NCBI GenBank assembly: GCA_038049695.1
Contig: CP142455.1
Location: 66,288,501 to 66,352,500 of the forward strand
From: Cinnamomum chago
Taxonomy: Eukaryota > Streptophyta > Magnoliopsida > Laurales > Lauraceae
Direction of reading: 5' to 3'
DNA length: 64,000 bases
The translations under genes were made by a program, and so were the position numbers. The number at the start of each line of letters is the position of its first letter. Position 1 is the stretch's first letter. The notes under the pieces were generated by a model. It worked only from the letters and a program-made list of their open reading frames with translations, searched no databases and had not been told where the DNA came from. This document shows positions 1 to 11,533 of this stretch, one piece after another.

Positions 1-1499
1 ATCTTTACTTAATTAGAGCCTTGATTAAGGCATCATATCAATATAAATATGATAGTCGATGCTCTGTGTTGGCACGACCTTCTCTCCACTCTTCTTCTTC
101 TCATTCTTCTTCCTCCTTCATATCTTCTAACAATAAGAAGTCTCTCTGCTGTCTTTCGATCCTCTTTATCATTGAGGCCGGACATCTAAAGATGGAGAAG
201 TAATAGACTGGCAGGTTCGATAGGACAGATTTGATCAAGGTAACCCTTCCTCCCATAGATAGGTACTTAGCTTTCCAGGAAGACAGCTTTCTCTCTACCC
301 TTTCCATGACTAGGTTCCAAAGAGATTTCGTTACCCGCCCCGAGCACAAAGGCATGCCTAAGTACGAAAATGGAAGATTCCCAATCTTACATCCCAAGAT
401 CTCAGAACATTTGAGGAGCTAAGGCTTCTTAGATTTTATCCCAATCACCTCACTCTTGTAGAAGTTCACTTTTAGGCCTGACACTACTTCAAAACATAGG
501 ATTGTGGCTTTAACATTTCTAACTTGATCTTCTTCTGCTCCACAGAATATAAGAGTGTCATCAGCATACTGCAAGTGGCTGATTTCTGGGGAGTTTCGAG
601 CCACTCTGAAGCCTTCAAATAAACCAACACTCACTACCTTCTTTATCATTTTTCCAAATACTTCAGCTACAATTAGGAATAGAAAAGGAGAGAGAGGATC
701 CCCTTGTCTTAGCCCCCTTGCAGCTTGGAAGTAGCCCTTAGGAGACCCATTCACCAAAATAGAGAACCAGGCTAAAGAAATGCACTCCTGATTCCACATC
801 CGCCATTTTTCCCCAAACCCCATTCTTCCTAACATGTAATGAAGAAATTTCCAGTCCACCCTATCTAGCTTGCAGATGATCCCCGGATTCCGCTCCTTGA
901 GTCTTGAATGCACACGCTCGTTGGCCACCAAGATGTCATCCAAAATTTGCCTTCCTTCTACAAAAACACCTTATTTGTTAGAGATTATCTTTGGCAAAAT
1001 CTTTTGCATTGTCCGTGCTAGAACTTTGGTGAGGATTTTATAGACTTCCCAGGAGACTAATCGGTCTACAATCCTTGATCCCAAGTTCTCCTACCTTCTT
1101 CGGGATTAACGCAATGAAAGAAGCCCCCAAACCTTTGGACAATTTACCCCTTTACGAGAATTCACCCACAAAATCCATAACATCCTTTTTCAACATCTAC
1201 CCGAATCACTGAAAAAAAGCTATCGGAAACCCATCTGGGCCTAGAGCCTTGTCACCTGCAAGGTCAAAGACTGCTTGACGAACTTCCTCCTCGAAATTTC
1301 TTTCAAGCCACTTTGCCTCTTCTTCTCCAATTCCTTCAATGTCTAAATTTCCCAGATGAGGTCTCTCCCAACCTTCAACAGTGAAAAGCGATTGGAAGTA
1401 GTCTATTATGTGGGAAATTATCTCATCCTTATTCTCCAGCCTTTTTCCATCATCCATTATACTTTGAATTATATTTGCCTTTCTTCTCGATGAAGCCAT
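1..1499 (-). pseudogene. LINE ORF2 reverse transcriptase domain, broken and cut by window edge
   Basis: 1206-1499 carries the N-terminal finger region ending in DKALGPDGFPIAFFQ. 419-943 carries LRQGDPLSPFLF and the catalytic YADD box (codons at 557-568, followed by TLIF). 101-397 carries the thumb-side block LSMGGRVTLIKSVLSNLP typical of L1 reverse transcriptases. The three pieces are in different frames or separated by stops, so the enzyme is dead. About 260 bases between 944 and 1205 are too decayed to read cleanly. Confidence 0.93.
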
Positions 1500-1597
1500 A
1501 CCATGAAAAAACTTTGTATTTTTATCCCCTTCTTTTAGCCAATTATCTATATCTTTGTTTCCATCTTATCTCCTCCTCCCTCACTTTTCTTTGAAAA

Positions 1598-2567
1598 TCA
1601 TCTTTTAGCTCCAACCTTTTTTTTTTCTTCATCACTGGACAGCTGATCACTTTCCTCCTTCCCATCTAAAGTTTGGATATCTGCTAGAATCTTTGACTTT
1701 TGGAGATTCACGTCCCCAAAGTGCTCCTTTGCCCACTCCTTCATTTTGATTTTCAGCAGCTTTAGTTTTGTAGCCAGTCTATGACCCGCCCATCCTTCCA
1801 CTCTAATCTCCTCCCACCATTCTTGAACCAACTTACGGAAATGCTCTTCCTCTAGCCACATTAGTTCGAAGCGGAAGGGTGAAGGTCCCCATCTTTCATT
1901 TTCTGATTGTAGCAAAATCAGGCAATGATCTGAAACTGGCTTAGGTAAAGCCATCTGGGAGACCCCCCAGGTAGATATCCAACCAATCTGTGGAGACCAA
2001 AAATTTATCCAGCCTGGACATAGTCGGATTGCTTTGGTGGTTCGACCAAGTGAATGAAGCTCCACCCAATTGCAAATCCACCAAAGAGTGAGAGTTGATC
2101 CAGTCAGAGAAGCGTCTCATTTCACCCGTTAGATTTTCCCTCGTTTTTCACTTGGGAATCTGATCCCACCAATACACCACGCACCACTCCATCTTCCCCT
2201 TATCATGTCCAGCTCTTTCCAGAACTCATCCCTTCTCTAACTGTTATTAGGACCATACACCGCGGTGAGAAGCCATTTTTTGGAGTTCAGAAGGTCCTCC
2301 ACCAGAACTGAGGGAGAAAACTTCTAACCACAGACACTGACCCTGTGTCCCAAAGAGTCAGCAGCCCTCCTGAAGCACCCACTGCTTCTGCAGCAACCCA
2401 ATCAACCTGTCTTCTTCCCCATACTTCTTTAACTGCTCTTTCAGAGGCTTCCTTCAATTTGGATTCTTACAGGATAACTATTTGAGCCTTCTGACTTCTA
2501 ACCATTTCTTTTACCATCAGTGTGCGCGCGACTCCCCCAAGACTGCGGACATACCATGAAAGCACCT
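1598..2567 (-). pseudogene. LINE ORF2 endonuclease (EEP/APE-like) domain, broken
   Basis: ORF2 appears to begin near 2567 with MKVLSW followed by a segment matching the usual 'NVRGLGG...VK...IV.LQESKL' start of plant L1 endonucleases. The frame shifts several times. The later part (1598-2065) contains LPKPVSDHCLILL, the conserved SDH motif that supplies a catalytic His of the exonuclease-endonuclease-phosphatase fold, then a Trp- and Glu-rich linker towards the reverse transcriptase. This domain nicks target DNA to prime reverse transcription. Stops and frameshifts make it non-functional. Confidence 0.85.
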
Positions 2568-2579
2568 TCATTTAGAACG

Positions 2580-4176
2580 AGGAAGAGCAAACCCCCCCCC
2601 CCCGGATAGCCTTGTCATAGTTCCCCTTTTTTGTGGACTTGTTGCCCTCCCTTTCTTCTCGGTTTTGCCTCTCCCTGGCTTGTACAAATTTTACTAATGG
2701 ATTCCCTCCATTTTCTGATCCCTCTACTGTTACTCCCACAGAATTGCCACATTGATTCCTGGGGTGTCCACTGCGACTCAGCCTTATCATCTTCCCCAAA
2801 GGAACTCCCTTCGAGACTGTTGAGGTCATCCCCTTCCCCAGAAAACCCTCCAAAACCAAACATACCTGGGCCTGTCTCAGTAATCCATTGCTCTTGGCAA
2901 AAGGTGAGAGCTCTCTCTGTTCCCTGGGATTCGATGGCTTGCTGAGACTTTGATCCTTGACCAAGAGGAGTTGACCTGGATCCCCGTGTTGCAAGTTGCT
3001 TGCATTCTCGCTTCTGTAGAATGGAGATCCAGCCCTCCGAATCTCTGGTAAGGGTTCGGACTAGGGCATCATCCTTCTTCCCTAATCGGCAGCCATCTCC
3101 CTTCCCTAATGCCACTGTTACAGATCGCTGGCTCTCTTATCCCTTCCCCCTCTGGTTTGTTATTCTATGTGCTCCCTTTTTTATGCTCCTGTCTCGAAGG
3201 TGCTTCTCGATGTCGAGGCCCATTCCCTTGATAACTCCCTCTTTAGCGAACATTTGATTGTGTCTACCAAAGCCCTTGAGTCCTCGACTAACTACTCGCT
3301 TTCTTCTCCATCGACGGAGCTTCCCTAGATGGTAGCCGCCTCTGCGTTGGTGAAATTCCCCTCTGTGTCGAAGTCGTCTGGCCATGTCGCTATTTCCTTA
3401 TACTCTTTCGCCTTACTTGGCAGGAGCTCCAGCTCTCCTCCTTCAATTTCGACATTAGCCCTTGAAACGAGCCCTAGCCCTTTAAAACACTAATCATTTT
3501 CGTCAGATCCTCCAGCCCCAACACGATGCAATCCACAGGCTTTAAGTGAGTGGCAGCCCAAATGACCATCCTAGTCCATTACAACCTGATTCGAGACTGG
3601 CCCTTCCTTCTCCAGCGAAAAGGCGGGCATTTTGAAATTTGAAATGGGGCTACTGATGTCACCATCTTCCTCCAACAAACACTGTTGAGCTTTGCAACTG
3701 CAACTAGGAACCTCCTTCTGCTCCTTCCTTCTCATCCCTTGTCTTGCCTCTTCCCCTTCCAGATTGTCTTCTTCCTCCTTCTCCATAGACACCATGAACT
3801 TCTGATCATCCACCCAAATTAGCACCTGCAAAGGCAGTATGGTGGAACTGTTGGGCAGAATCTGCACCCTCCCTTCCTTGAGAACCTCCTTTTCTCGGGT
3901 TCTAGCATCTACTTCCACTGTTTTCCCAACACAGTCACCTATGAGCCTGAACACCCCTTCTTGCCAAGCCTGTAGAGGAACTCCTTTAACTTTAACCCAG
4001 ATGGGTTTTGGTGGCAAGCCCAGCACCTCCATCCATCTCAATCTTTTTTTTTTTTTTTTTGGTTTTGAGCACTGAAATGAGGGCTGGTCCGACTCGCTTG
4101 AGATGGCCGAGTTGCTAGGAATCAGCCCTGGGCGAGTCAGGTCCCGAGTCTGGGTTTTAAACCATGGTGCCACCAT
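2580..4176 (-). pseudogene. LINE ORF1 (DUF4283-type nucleic-acid-binding protein), broken
   Basis: The first open stretch (3571-4176) contains the block WVKVKGVPLQAW followed by a GDCVGKTVEVD-like segment. This resembles the DUF4283 domain that begins ORF1 of plant L1 elements, which is thought to bind the element RNA. Downstream pieces at 3137-3385 and 2572-3115 lie in other frames, are rich in Lys, Arg, Ser and Gly, and look like the variable C-terminal half of ORF1. A run of T at about 4047-4064 reads as a lysine stretch and may have slipped. No intact zinc knuckle is visible. The assignment rests on position upstream of ORF2 and the DUF4283-like block. Confidence 0.75.
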
Positions 4177-4180
4177 CCAC

Positions 4181-6978
4181 TAAAGAACATAGTAACAACT
4201 CTGAAGCTTATTAAGATTCTTATCAAATAATAATAATAATGTGATGATCAATATTTACAAGAGAGGGAGTCTAGTCTAATACAATATTTTTTTTACTTAA
4301 TTTTTTCTTGTGCCAAAAAAGGAAGGCGAATAAGGCTGCTCACTTTAGCAATACAGAGACTAGCATAATAACTCGCGTTTAGCACAGGTACGGCCACCAT
4401 TGCAAGTTAAATATTCATGCATTAAAAAAATATCCATAAATTTTAGAAAGAAGGCAAAAGAAGAGGAGATTATGAGAGTAGATGTTTATGTAATCTAAGA
4501 GCTAATGGCATAGAAAGGAAAGAGGCTAATTGGAGTAGAAAGGAAATGGTAGAGTTTGGGTAGAAAGGGAGTTCCTGCAGAAATGGAAAAGTGGGGAGTA
4601 GACGTGATTTTCGATAAAGAGATAAAGTAGTTAGTTTGCATGAGATAGGTGGGGAATAATTGACTGTCAAAATTAAAGCCGAAACCCTTGGCTTTAATAT
4701 ATTAGAATTGACGAAGTTGTTAGTTCCACCGCATCTTCTTCAATGTTGTCTTTATTTTATTTCAAAAACTTTCAATACAGAGACAGGAAAAAATATAGCA
4801 GTATAGAGATAAAGACAATAATAAGTTCAATTCTGATGTTTGAGATATTTTGACAAGCAGTAGAACAACAAATTGTACACTGACCTCAAGTCTTTCATCG
4901 ACATACCCTAAACGATGGTATGGCACCCGCTGCACCATAGTCATATCCATCAGCATAAACATAAACCAAACCCAACACATTTAAGGCGCTAAAATCAAAT
5001 TCTATGAATATATAAAAAGATATTCCAATTTAAAAAGTTGTCAGTTTGCAAAAAAAAAAAATCATGTCACTGTTCTTCAAATGCTTTAGAGTTTAGGCTA
5101 GGTGTTTTAACTTCAGAAGTCACTTGGAGAAGCCCCACTTTCTCTGGGTTCCTCAGCTGCAGATACTTAAATTCGATGGTAGTGCATCATGAGAATATAT
5201 TAGAGCAAGGTACTGAAGTTGCACAAGGAATACACAGGGTGGGTGCCCCTGTTCAGATCTTTACAGGGCCAACTCAAGGTTCCTCTTCCATGGAGCTGGT
5301 GTTATGCCTATGCTTGAGTAAGATTACGTGATGTAGTGGCAATTGTCGAGGGAGACTTGGCATGGAACAATCAAATGGGCATCTACTTTTCTGTGGTTAC
5401 TGGTTATCCTTGGCGTATGGCACATCTCCTAAAAGAAATTTGTGCAATAATGATTATAAAAAATCATAGCTGTACTCTACCCAAATAAAAATGCAGCTAC
5501 AGTCATGTTCTTTTACAAAATGCAAGTGTGACCAAAGATGGAACTCAATGACCAATGTTTATTTATGATGTTAACTTGCATTGTGTTGTATCTTTTTAAA
5601 ATTAATATAGTGATTTTTTAATGGTAAATGTAATACAATCATTGCAGAAAGACATGTTAGATTGTGGAGTTACAAAGAGGTATGCTTCACATAGGGTCAA
5701 ATGGAGAAGGAAAACTTACAAGGGCAGTTGTAATTACTAAATAGATGGATAAGGCTTTGATCAAGATGACGTTTACCTCTTGTAACTTAGCCATTCTTGT
5801 CTCTATTATTCTCTTGGGAACTCCTCTTTTTTTTTTTTTCTTTTTTTTTTTTTGTGCACATGAGTTAGACAGAATATATGATAATAACTTGTTTGTTTAT
5901 ATGATTATCATACATTAAGCAAAACCTTGAACAAAATGATAATAACCATCATCATCTTAGTGTTTCACCATCATTTTTTAGCCTTTAATATTGCCATTAT
6001 TCTTAGTTAATAAGAACAGATTAAAATACTTGAAGTTTTTTTTTTTGAATGATTACAATCTTCCTATTTAAAACCTGAGAGAGAGAGAGAGAGGATACAT
6101 ATGCAGTGCACCTCACAAGTTAAATGTGTGGATAAATAGAAATGAAAGTACAATATATGTAAATTTGTGCCATTAACATTTGATTGAAATGACATTTCTT
6201 GAAGTTACCTTATAGATTTTCTTATTTCCTTACTGTTGCTTCAATTTAGTAGTTCCTTATAAAAAATTTATTGACTCTAAAGATACAGTAATATGGAGAA
6301 GAAAAAACAGTTTCAAGTACAGATAGAATAGGCACTGAGGAGAATTGAAAGCTAAGAAGTGGTATTTCTAAAAATTCCCCAAGGATAAATAGAGATGTCT
6401 CCTACGTTACACATAATATGTGGAAGTATCAACATAATTTCGCGGTCATTCGGTTTCAATGCTACATGAAGAACATAAGCCAGACGACATTCTTCAATCC
6501 GCAAATGAAGTGGCAGATGGTTGGCTAAGAATTAGGTGACTAGTGCTGAAGCTCTTGTTATTTCTAATATGTAGTTGGTTTTGTGCTGGTATTTGTTTGT
6601 TTTGTTGGTTGTGTTGAGTACAGTGCTCTTATACCCTGCTTAAAACTTGCAACAAAAGAGCAGGCTATTAAGATAATAGACTCCCATGAAAGGGTAATAA
6701 CTAAATATACAGAGGAATGATAATGTGGCTGTAAAAGGACCTCTGATTCCAAGACAGAGAACACATCCACATATGTTCTCAAAGGAGTTACTGCCTTTCC
6801 ACAATCAGCAGCCTTTTTAAGCACAGGCTAAAACTAAGTTACATCGGTGGCTGATTTGTGATTGCCAATCATATTTGCTTTTGTATTATCTATTCAAATT
6901 CATTGCAGTGTAACATATCTTAGTTCTGTTTATATTACTTCTTTTTTTTATGGGAAAGTATTGAGACTACCAAGATTA
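4181..6978. other. Intergenic, no recognisable gene
   Basis: AT-rich sequence with scattered stops in all frames. It contains T-runs at about 5829-5854 and a short GA microsatellite near 6078-6092. A 97-codon open stretch at 5038-5331 (plus) and an 86-codon one at 6564-6824 (minus) show no domain I recognise. I see no convincing exon chain, TIR or LTR here. Confidence 0.5.
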
Positions 6979-7470
6979 TCAAACTCCTAATGTGAAATTG
7001 ACAGATTTAGTGAACCTATACTGCCAAATTATCCAGAATATAGGGTTATGATTGTAAGATCAATTGAATTGACACACAAATGTGGGCAGCAATAGATAGT
7101 TGACAAAAATGAGGAATAGATAAACAGAGTGGGCTTTACACTGCTAAAATAGTTTTAAAACATCAAGCTAAAATAGTTTTAAAACATCAAGAAGAATACT
7201 TGAGGAATTCATAAACAAAACTTACACGTCCCTTGCTCGAAATTTCTCAAAATCTTGAATGGAACTAATTCTTGCAACAAAATAATATCGATCTTGAACG
7301 TGGAGTAGTAATTGATGCAAAAAATAAGCACCCAACTGGAAATTGTGAATAAATAACTCACATCTCTTTCACCAATTCACATGGTGTTTATTCTAACAGA
7401 CGCATAGCAAGTATGCATGATATTCCAACTAATGATACAATTACTTTTCTACTTGCAAAAGCAGCAAAGT

Positions 7471-9546
7471 TCACCAATAATCTCCACAAGAACATTTCCC
7501 CTCTTTGAAATGGTGAAATCTACTGGCATCTCTCACAATAATTTCCCTAGCAACAATCTGCGATATGAACTTGATTGCAACATGGCAGTCATTGCAGACA
7601 CGCAAGTTCTTCATAACTCGGATCGGAACACCTAGTGGGGCACTGAGAAGTGCAAATGCAATTGCCAGCTTCTCACTGTGATGAGCCAGGCTGTGTTCTT
7701 TCTCTTCATCCTCCATATCATGTAAAACAGATGCACTATCAGGCACATATCCAGATTCTCTCATCCGAGCTGCTAGTTCTTTCAGGTAATCATCTATCTC
7801 CCTCCATCTTGGATGGGATCGGTCTCCCATACGAAATTGATGCACCTGATTTTTTACCTCGAACCAGCTTATTCCAGGCTCTTTCTTCACTTTCCTATCT
7901 TTCATAGCTCTCCTCACCTCTAAAACTTCTCCCCATTTTTGTTCAGATGCATGGATGTTTGAAAGCAAGACATAAGGAGCTGAATCCTTAGGATCAAACC
8001 TAAGAACATCTTCTGCAATCCTTCTAGCCATCTCTGCATTTTTGTGGATCTTACATGCTGATAACAAAGTCTTCCAAATAACTGCATCAGGTTTAACAGG
8101 CATTGATCTAATCAAGCTCTCTGCTTCATCTAGATAGCCTGATCGCCCAAGAAGGTCAACCATGCAAGTGTAATGTTCTAATCTGGGTGGCAACCCATAC
8201 TTTTCTTTCATCAACTGAAATAAGTATCTTCCTTCGTCCTTTAATCCACTATGACTGCAAGCATAGAGCAAGTCTAGAAATGTAACATCGTTTGGCTCCA
8301 TGCCTTCCCTCTCCATCCTTTCAAACAGCTTGATTGCCTCCTGCCCACATCCATGAAACCCATAAGCTCCAATCATTGAACTCCATAAGACAATGTCTGA
8401 ATCTGTGGATTCCGAGAACGCCCTCAAGGAATCGTCCAAACACCCACATTTTGCATACATGTTAACAAGGGAACTTCTCACAGACACCTCGGAATCGACT
8501 CCGGCCTTGATCAACTGTGCATGAACCTGCTGGCCTTGTCCAAGGGTGGCCAATTCAGAACAAGAACTGATAACGCTCACAAATGTGATTTGATCTGGTC
8601 TCAATCCCGCCATCTTCATCAGAATGAATTGATCCAATGCTCCCTCTGCGAACCCATTTTGAGCCCTTCCTGCAATAACTGTATTACAGGCAACTACATT
8701 ATGTACAGGCATCCCTTCAAAAACCTTCTCACCTTCTCCAACACACCCACATTTCATATACATGTGAGCAAGGGCACTCCCCACTACTAAATTCAAGCAA
8801 AACCCAGATTTTATCACATAGACATGAATCTGCATGCCACATTCAAGCGCCTTCAACCCCGCGCACCCTCTCAGTACACTTCCCAAAGTGAATTCATCAG
8901 GCCTCAGTCCCACTCTCTGCATCTGAAACAGCAACTCCAAACCCTCTTCATTAACCCCATGTTGTACCAAACCTGTCACCATAGCGTTCCACGACGAGAC
9001 ATTTCTCTCAGGCATTTCATCAAACAGCTTGCGTGCAGTCTCCAATTCTCCATTTGCAATGTACCCACCAACCAAAATGTTCGAGGACATTACATTTTTC
9101 CTTGGCATTACATCGAACAACATTGCTGCAGTACTCAATTCTCCGCATTTAGCATATATGTTGAGGAGATGGTTGGAGATGAACTTGTCTGAAGAGGAGC
9201 CAGAGGTGATGATGAGGGAGTGGAGCTGTTTGGCTTGAGAAAGGGACTGTTTGGGTATGCAAGCTTGCAGGAGGTGGGTAAAGAGAGATGGGTCTGTCCA
9301 GATATTGGATGTGAATCTTTCAAAGGCTTCTTTTAAGCTTCCAGTGTTGCAGAGGTGAAGGAAATGATGTTTGGATTGTATGGAAGTTTGAGAGGCTGTG
9401 CAGAAAGAGTGGAGCGCTGTGTCAGTGGTGGTGAGGGCTCTGAGCGTGGAGAGATGCTTTTTTAGAGAAGGCTTGCCCATGGATTTGCATGATGCTTTAT
9501 TAGAGAAGGCTTGCCCATGGATTTGCAAGACATGGGCCTTTTGCAT
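7471..9546 (-). CDS. PPR protein, PLS class with E and DYW domains (At2g41080-like)
   Basis: Uninterrupted 691-residue single-exon gene. PPR repeats (P, L and S types, e.g. NVSSWNAMVTGLVQHGVNEE) fill roughly residues 80-500, followed by E and E+ motifs and a complete DYW cytidine-deaminase-like domain. The deaminase signature is present: HSE at 623-625 and CNDC at 651-654, and the protein ends with CSCGDYW. PLS-DYW proteins bind organellar RNA and carry out C-to-U editing in mitochondria or plastids. The whole length resembles Arabidopsis At2g41080. The first Met lies in a 39-bp tandem duplication next to LINE sequence; the Met at about residue 23 (MGKPSL), shared with the duplicate at 59.9-61.9 kb, may be the ancestral start. 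Target RNA and organelle cannot be read from sequence. Confidence 0.95.
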   Translation of the reverse strand: MQKAHVLQIHGQAFSNKASCKSMGKPSLKKHLSTLRALTTTDTALHSFCTASQTSIQSKHHFLHLCNTGSLKEAFERFTSNIWTDPSLFTHLLQACIPKQSLSQAKQLHSLIITSGSSSDKFISNHLLNIYAKCGELSTAAMLFDVMPRKNVMSSNILVGGYIANGELETARKLFDEMPERNVSSWNAMVTGLVQHGVNEEGLELLFQMQRVGLRPDEFTLGSVLRGCAGLKALECGMQIHVYVIKSGFCLNLVVGSALAHMYMKCGCVGEGEKVFEGMPVHNVVACNTVIAGRAQNGFAEGALDQFILMKMAGLRPDQITFVSVISSCSELATLGQGQQVHAQLIKAGVDSEVSVRSSLVNMYAKCGCLDDSLRAFSESTDSDIVLWSSMIGAYGFHGCGQEAIKLFERMEREGMEPNDVTFLDLLYACSHSGLKDEGRYLFQLMKEKYGLPPRLEHYTCMVDLLGRSGYLDEAESLIRSMPVKPDAVIWKTLLSACKIHKNAEMARRIAEDVLRFDPKDSAPYVLLSNIHASEQKWGEVLEVRRAMKDRKVKKEPGISWFEVKNQVHQFRMGDRSHPRWREIDDYLKELAARMRESGYVPDSASVLHDMEDEEKEHSLAHHSEKLAIAFALLSAPLGVPIRVMKNLRVCNDCHVAIKFISQIVAREIIVRDASRFHHFKEGKCSCGDYW
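9463..9540. repeat. 39-bp tandem duplication at the 5' end of the PPR gene
   Basis: The block AGAGAAGGCTTGCCCATGG followed by ATTTGCA occurs at about 9463-9488 and again at about 9502-9527, a 39-bp period. The duplicate locus has it once (about 61896-61921). The duplication adds 13 in-frame codons near the annotated start, so the extreme N-terminus is recent and may alter the targeting peptide. Confidence 0.85.
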
Positions 9547-9559
9547 GACAAACTCTGTT

Positions 9560-10097
9560 TAAAGTCCTCAACTTTTTATTTTCAGGTGGATAGAAGCCCA
9601 AAAAGCGGTGACGAATTTCATACTGTGCATGATATCTTCAGGGGTGGATGCAATACCGTCAAAACATTTGCAGTTTCTCTCGCCAGATTGTCCATGAGCG
9701 CTCCAAAAAGGATAAATGCCACAAATTCTTTCCTTCGGTGGAAAGAGATTGGCAGGTCCATGCGTCAAACAAGCCTATGAAGGACTGAGGGAGCACCCAA
9801 CAGCAGTCAAATTCTCCAAGAAGCCAATCCATAATGCATTTTTCATATCACAATGGATGAGAAGGTGGTCTGCTGATTCCTCGACAGTGAGACAAAGGGA
9901 GCAAGCATTGATGACAATCATCTTACACCGGCAAAGGTTGTTCATAGTAAGAATTCTTCCTTGAATGGCAAGCCAAGAGCCTTAAATCTTCCAAAGAGAG
10001 GACCATCGTCTGGAGGGGGCTGGACTATGAGATAAAGTAGAGAAAAAGGAAGCCACAGAGAAAACTCTGTCAATGTAATAAGATGTTAAATGCCTTT
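9560..10097 (-). pseudogene. 3' end of a LINE ORF2 (zf-RVT zinc-binding region), copy 1
   Basis: On the minus strand this reads as the end of an L1 ORF2. There is a W-rich connector, WLAIQGRILTM, then the reverse-transcriptase zinc-binding pattern CSLCLTVEESADHLLIHCD, then a C-terminal stretch ending in KFVTAFWASIHL near 9585. The reading is broken by stops and frameshifts. It ends about 30-40 bases before the PPR start codon and on the same strand, so the PPR gene sits directly downstream of a LINE tail. The same arrangement is present in the duplicate at 61.96-62.37 kb. Confidence 0.85.
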
Positions 10098-10100
10098 CCC

Positions 10101-10101
<1 letters not shown>

Positions 10102-10139
<38 letters not shown>
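10102..10139 (+). repeat. Poly(A) run of 38 bases
   Basis: An uninterrupted A tract following CTTTCCCC. It lies beyond the duplicated segment and is not in the second copy. It could be the tail of a plus-strand retroposed sequence or a simple homopolymer. No target duplication was identified. Confidence 0.9.
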
Positions 10140-10140
<1 letters not shown>

Positions 10141-11533
10141 AATAAGATGAATACAGATATGGAATCCTCAATGATGAAACTGTTAGATTCTAGGTCAACG
10201 ATACAAGGAATTTAGAGGTAAAGGATCTGAATTTAAAAGATAGCTACCTGTCATGTGTAGTGGATGGAGAAATGTGTCCCTTATTACCCTCTATCTTGCT
10301 GCCTCAGGCAGATTGTCATGAAATTGTTCGTCCAGAAAAGATACACTCCTAGTGACTCCAAACTGGGTAACTGTGCTCCATGGAAGCTGTAAATCACAGC
10401 CGTAATCTTTAGAATTTTTCTTGTAATGAAGATTCTTTTCTTGAATATTGATCAATATTGTTCTAATTTAGTATTATTCTTCTTGTTTTCCCCCCTACTT
10501 GGCCTAATGGCCTAGGGCAGTTATCGAAACCTACCCACTTAGGGATCGATCCCTGTATGGTGTATGGTGAGAGCGGGAGTCTTCTCTATAGAAACATGCC
10601 TAATTCCCAATCATAGTATTCTTTGGTGTTTTAGGCAAGCACTTTTATCATTTGTGAGGCTCCTGACCTAAAGCCATGGGGTAGGCCCATAAGTGGAAAC
10701 TACCCTTGACCAGGCAATGCATATTCTTGAAGAACTGCGATAATAGAAAATGTATGTGCTGTTTTTTTATTTTTTTAACTCTTACATATACTCAACACCC
10801 AATCCCCTATCAAACAGACCCAAGGATCGATCCCAGTTGTATTTGTGGATAGGGAGATGCCTCGCCACGTGGGCTACAAGTGGATTAGCTCATTGCCTTA
10901 TCTGCACTAGTTGCTATATATGTGTACTGATTCTAAAAGCAAATTTAAGGTGTTTTTCTGCAATATATGGTTCATCTTTTAGTTTCTTTATTATTATTAT
11001 ATTTTAATATTGGTATTGAAAATGATGCACTATTTTTACAGGTCATGGAAAGTTTTCATTATAGGTGGGGAACATCAACCTGGAGAGTCTTGTTCTCAAA
11101 ATTTAAGAAGCTTATATTGTTCATTCTTATTTCTAATCGCTCACTTCGTTAATATCAACATTTCATAGGGTTTTTTTCTTTCTTTCTTTCTTTCTCTTTC
11201 CTTTTCATCCGTGTCAATATTATGCTGTTCTCCACTCCCTTTATTACAATTTTGGATTATGTATTAATGAAGAGACCTTTGTCTTTTGTAAAATGCTCTC
11301 CTCATTCAAGACCCATCTGGTGGTCTCGTTGATCTCAACTATCATATATTGCTACCTTTAGGACTTCAACTCATGAGTCACCTCCTTGAGGGGATGGCGT
11401 GGTCACTGCGTCACTGGAATTTCTGAAAACTATCCCCTGTTTTATATAATGCTGAGTTGTGCTCAATGGGAGGGATACATTCTAATGGATTGAGCTCATT
11501 TTCATTACATGTTGATTTTAAGAACTTGTCTTG
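10140..11533. other. Intergenic, no recognisable gene
   Basis: AT-rich DNA with a TTTC microsatellite at about 11177-11200. Short open stretches at 10750-11152 have no domain-like content. Nothing else supportable. Confidence 0.5.

Larger units (their letters stand above)
1..4180 (-). mobile_element. Degenerate L1-type LINE (non-LTR retrotransposon), 3' end outside window
   Basis: Reading on the minus strand from about 4180 down to the window edge, an ORF1-like protein (DUF4283 style) is followed by an ORF2 with an endonuclease and then a reverse transcriptase. This is the order expected of plant L1 LINEs. The reading frames are broken by many stops and frameshifts, so the copy is dead. The 3' end and tail would lie before base 1, so the total length and target duplication cannot be seen. 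Confidence 0.93.
6979..9984. repeat. Segmental duplication, copy 1 (PPR gene plus LINE 3' fragment)
   Basis: This segment matches 59502-62374 in the same orientation. Homology begins at TCAAACTCCTAATGTGAAAT, runs through about 490 bases of 3' flank, the whole PPR gene, and a LINE fragment upstream of it, and stops near AATGGCAAGCCAA. This copy has an extra direct duplication of AAAATAGTTTTAAAACATCAAG (about 7146-7191) and a 39-bp tandem duplication at the start of the gene that the other copy lacks. Confidence 0.92.

Noticed and set aside
2631-4075. Plus-strand open frames in the LINE (2631-2945, 3000-3257, 3839-4075)
   Set aside because: They are antisense shadows of LINE ORF1.
5038-5331. 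97-codon open frame as a gene
   Set aside because: No recognised domain, no flanking exons, and the surrounding frames are full of stops.
8521-9238. Plus-strand open frames across the PPR gene
   Set aside because: Antisense shadows of the intact minus-strand PPR gene.
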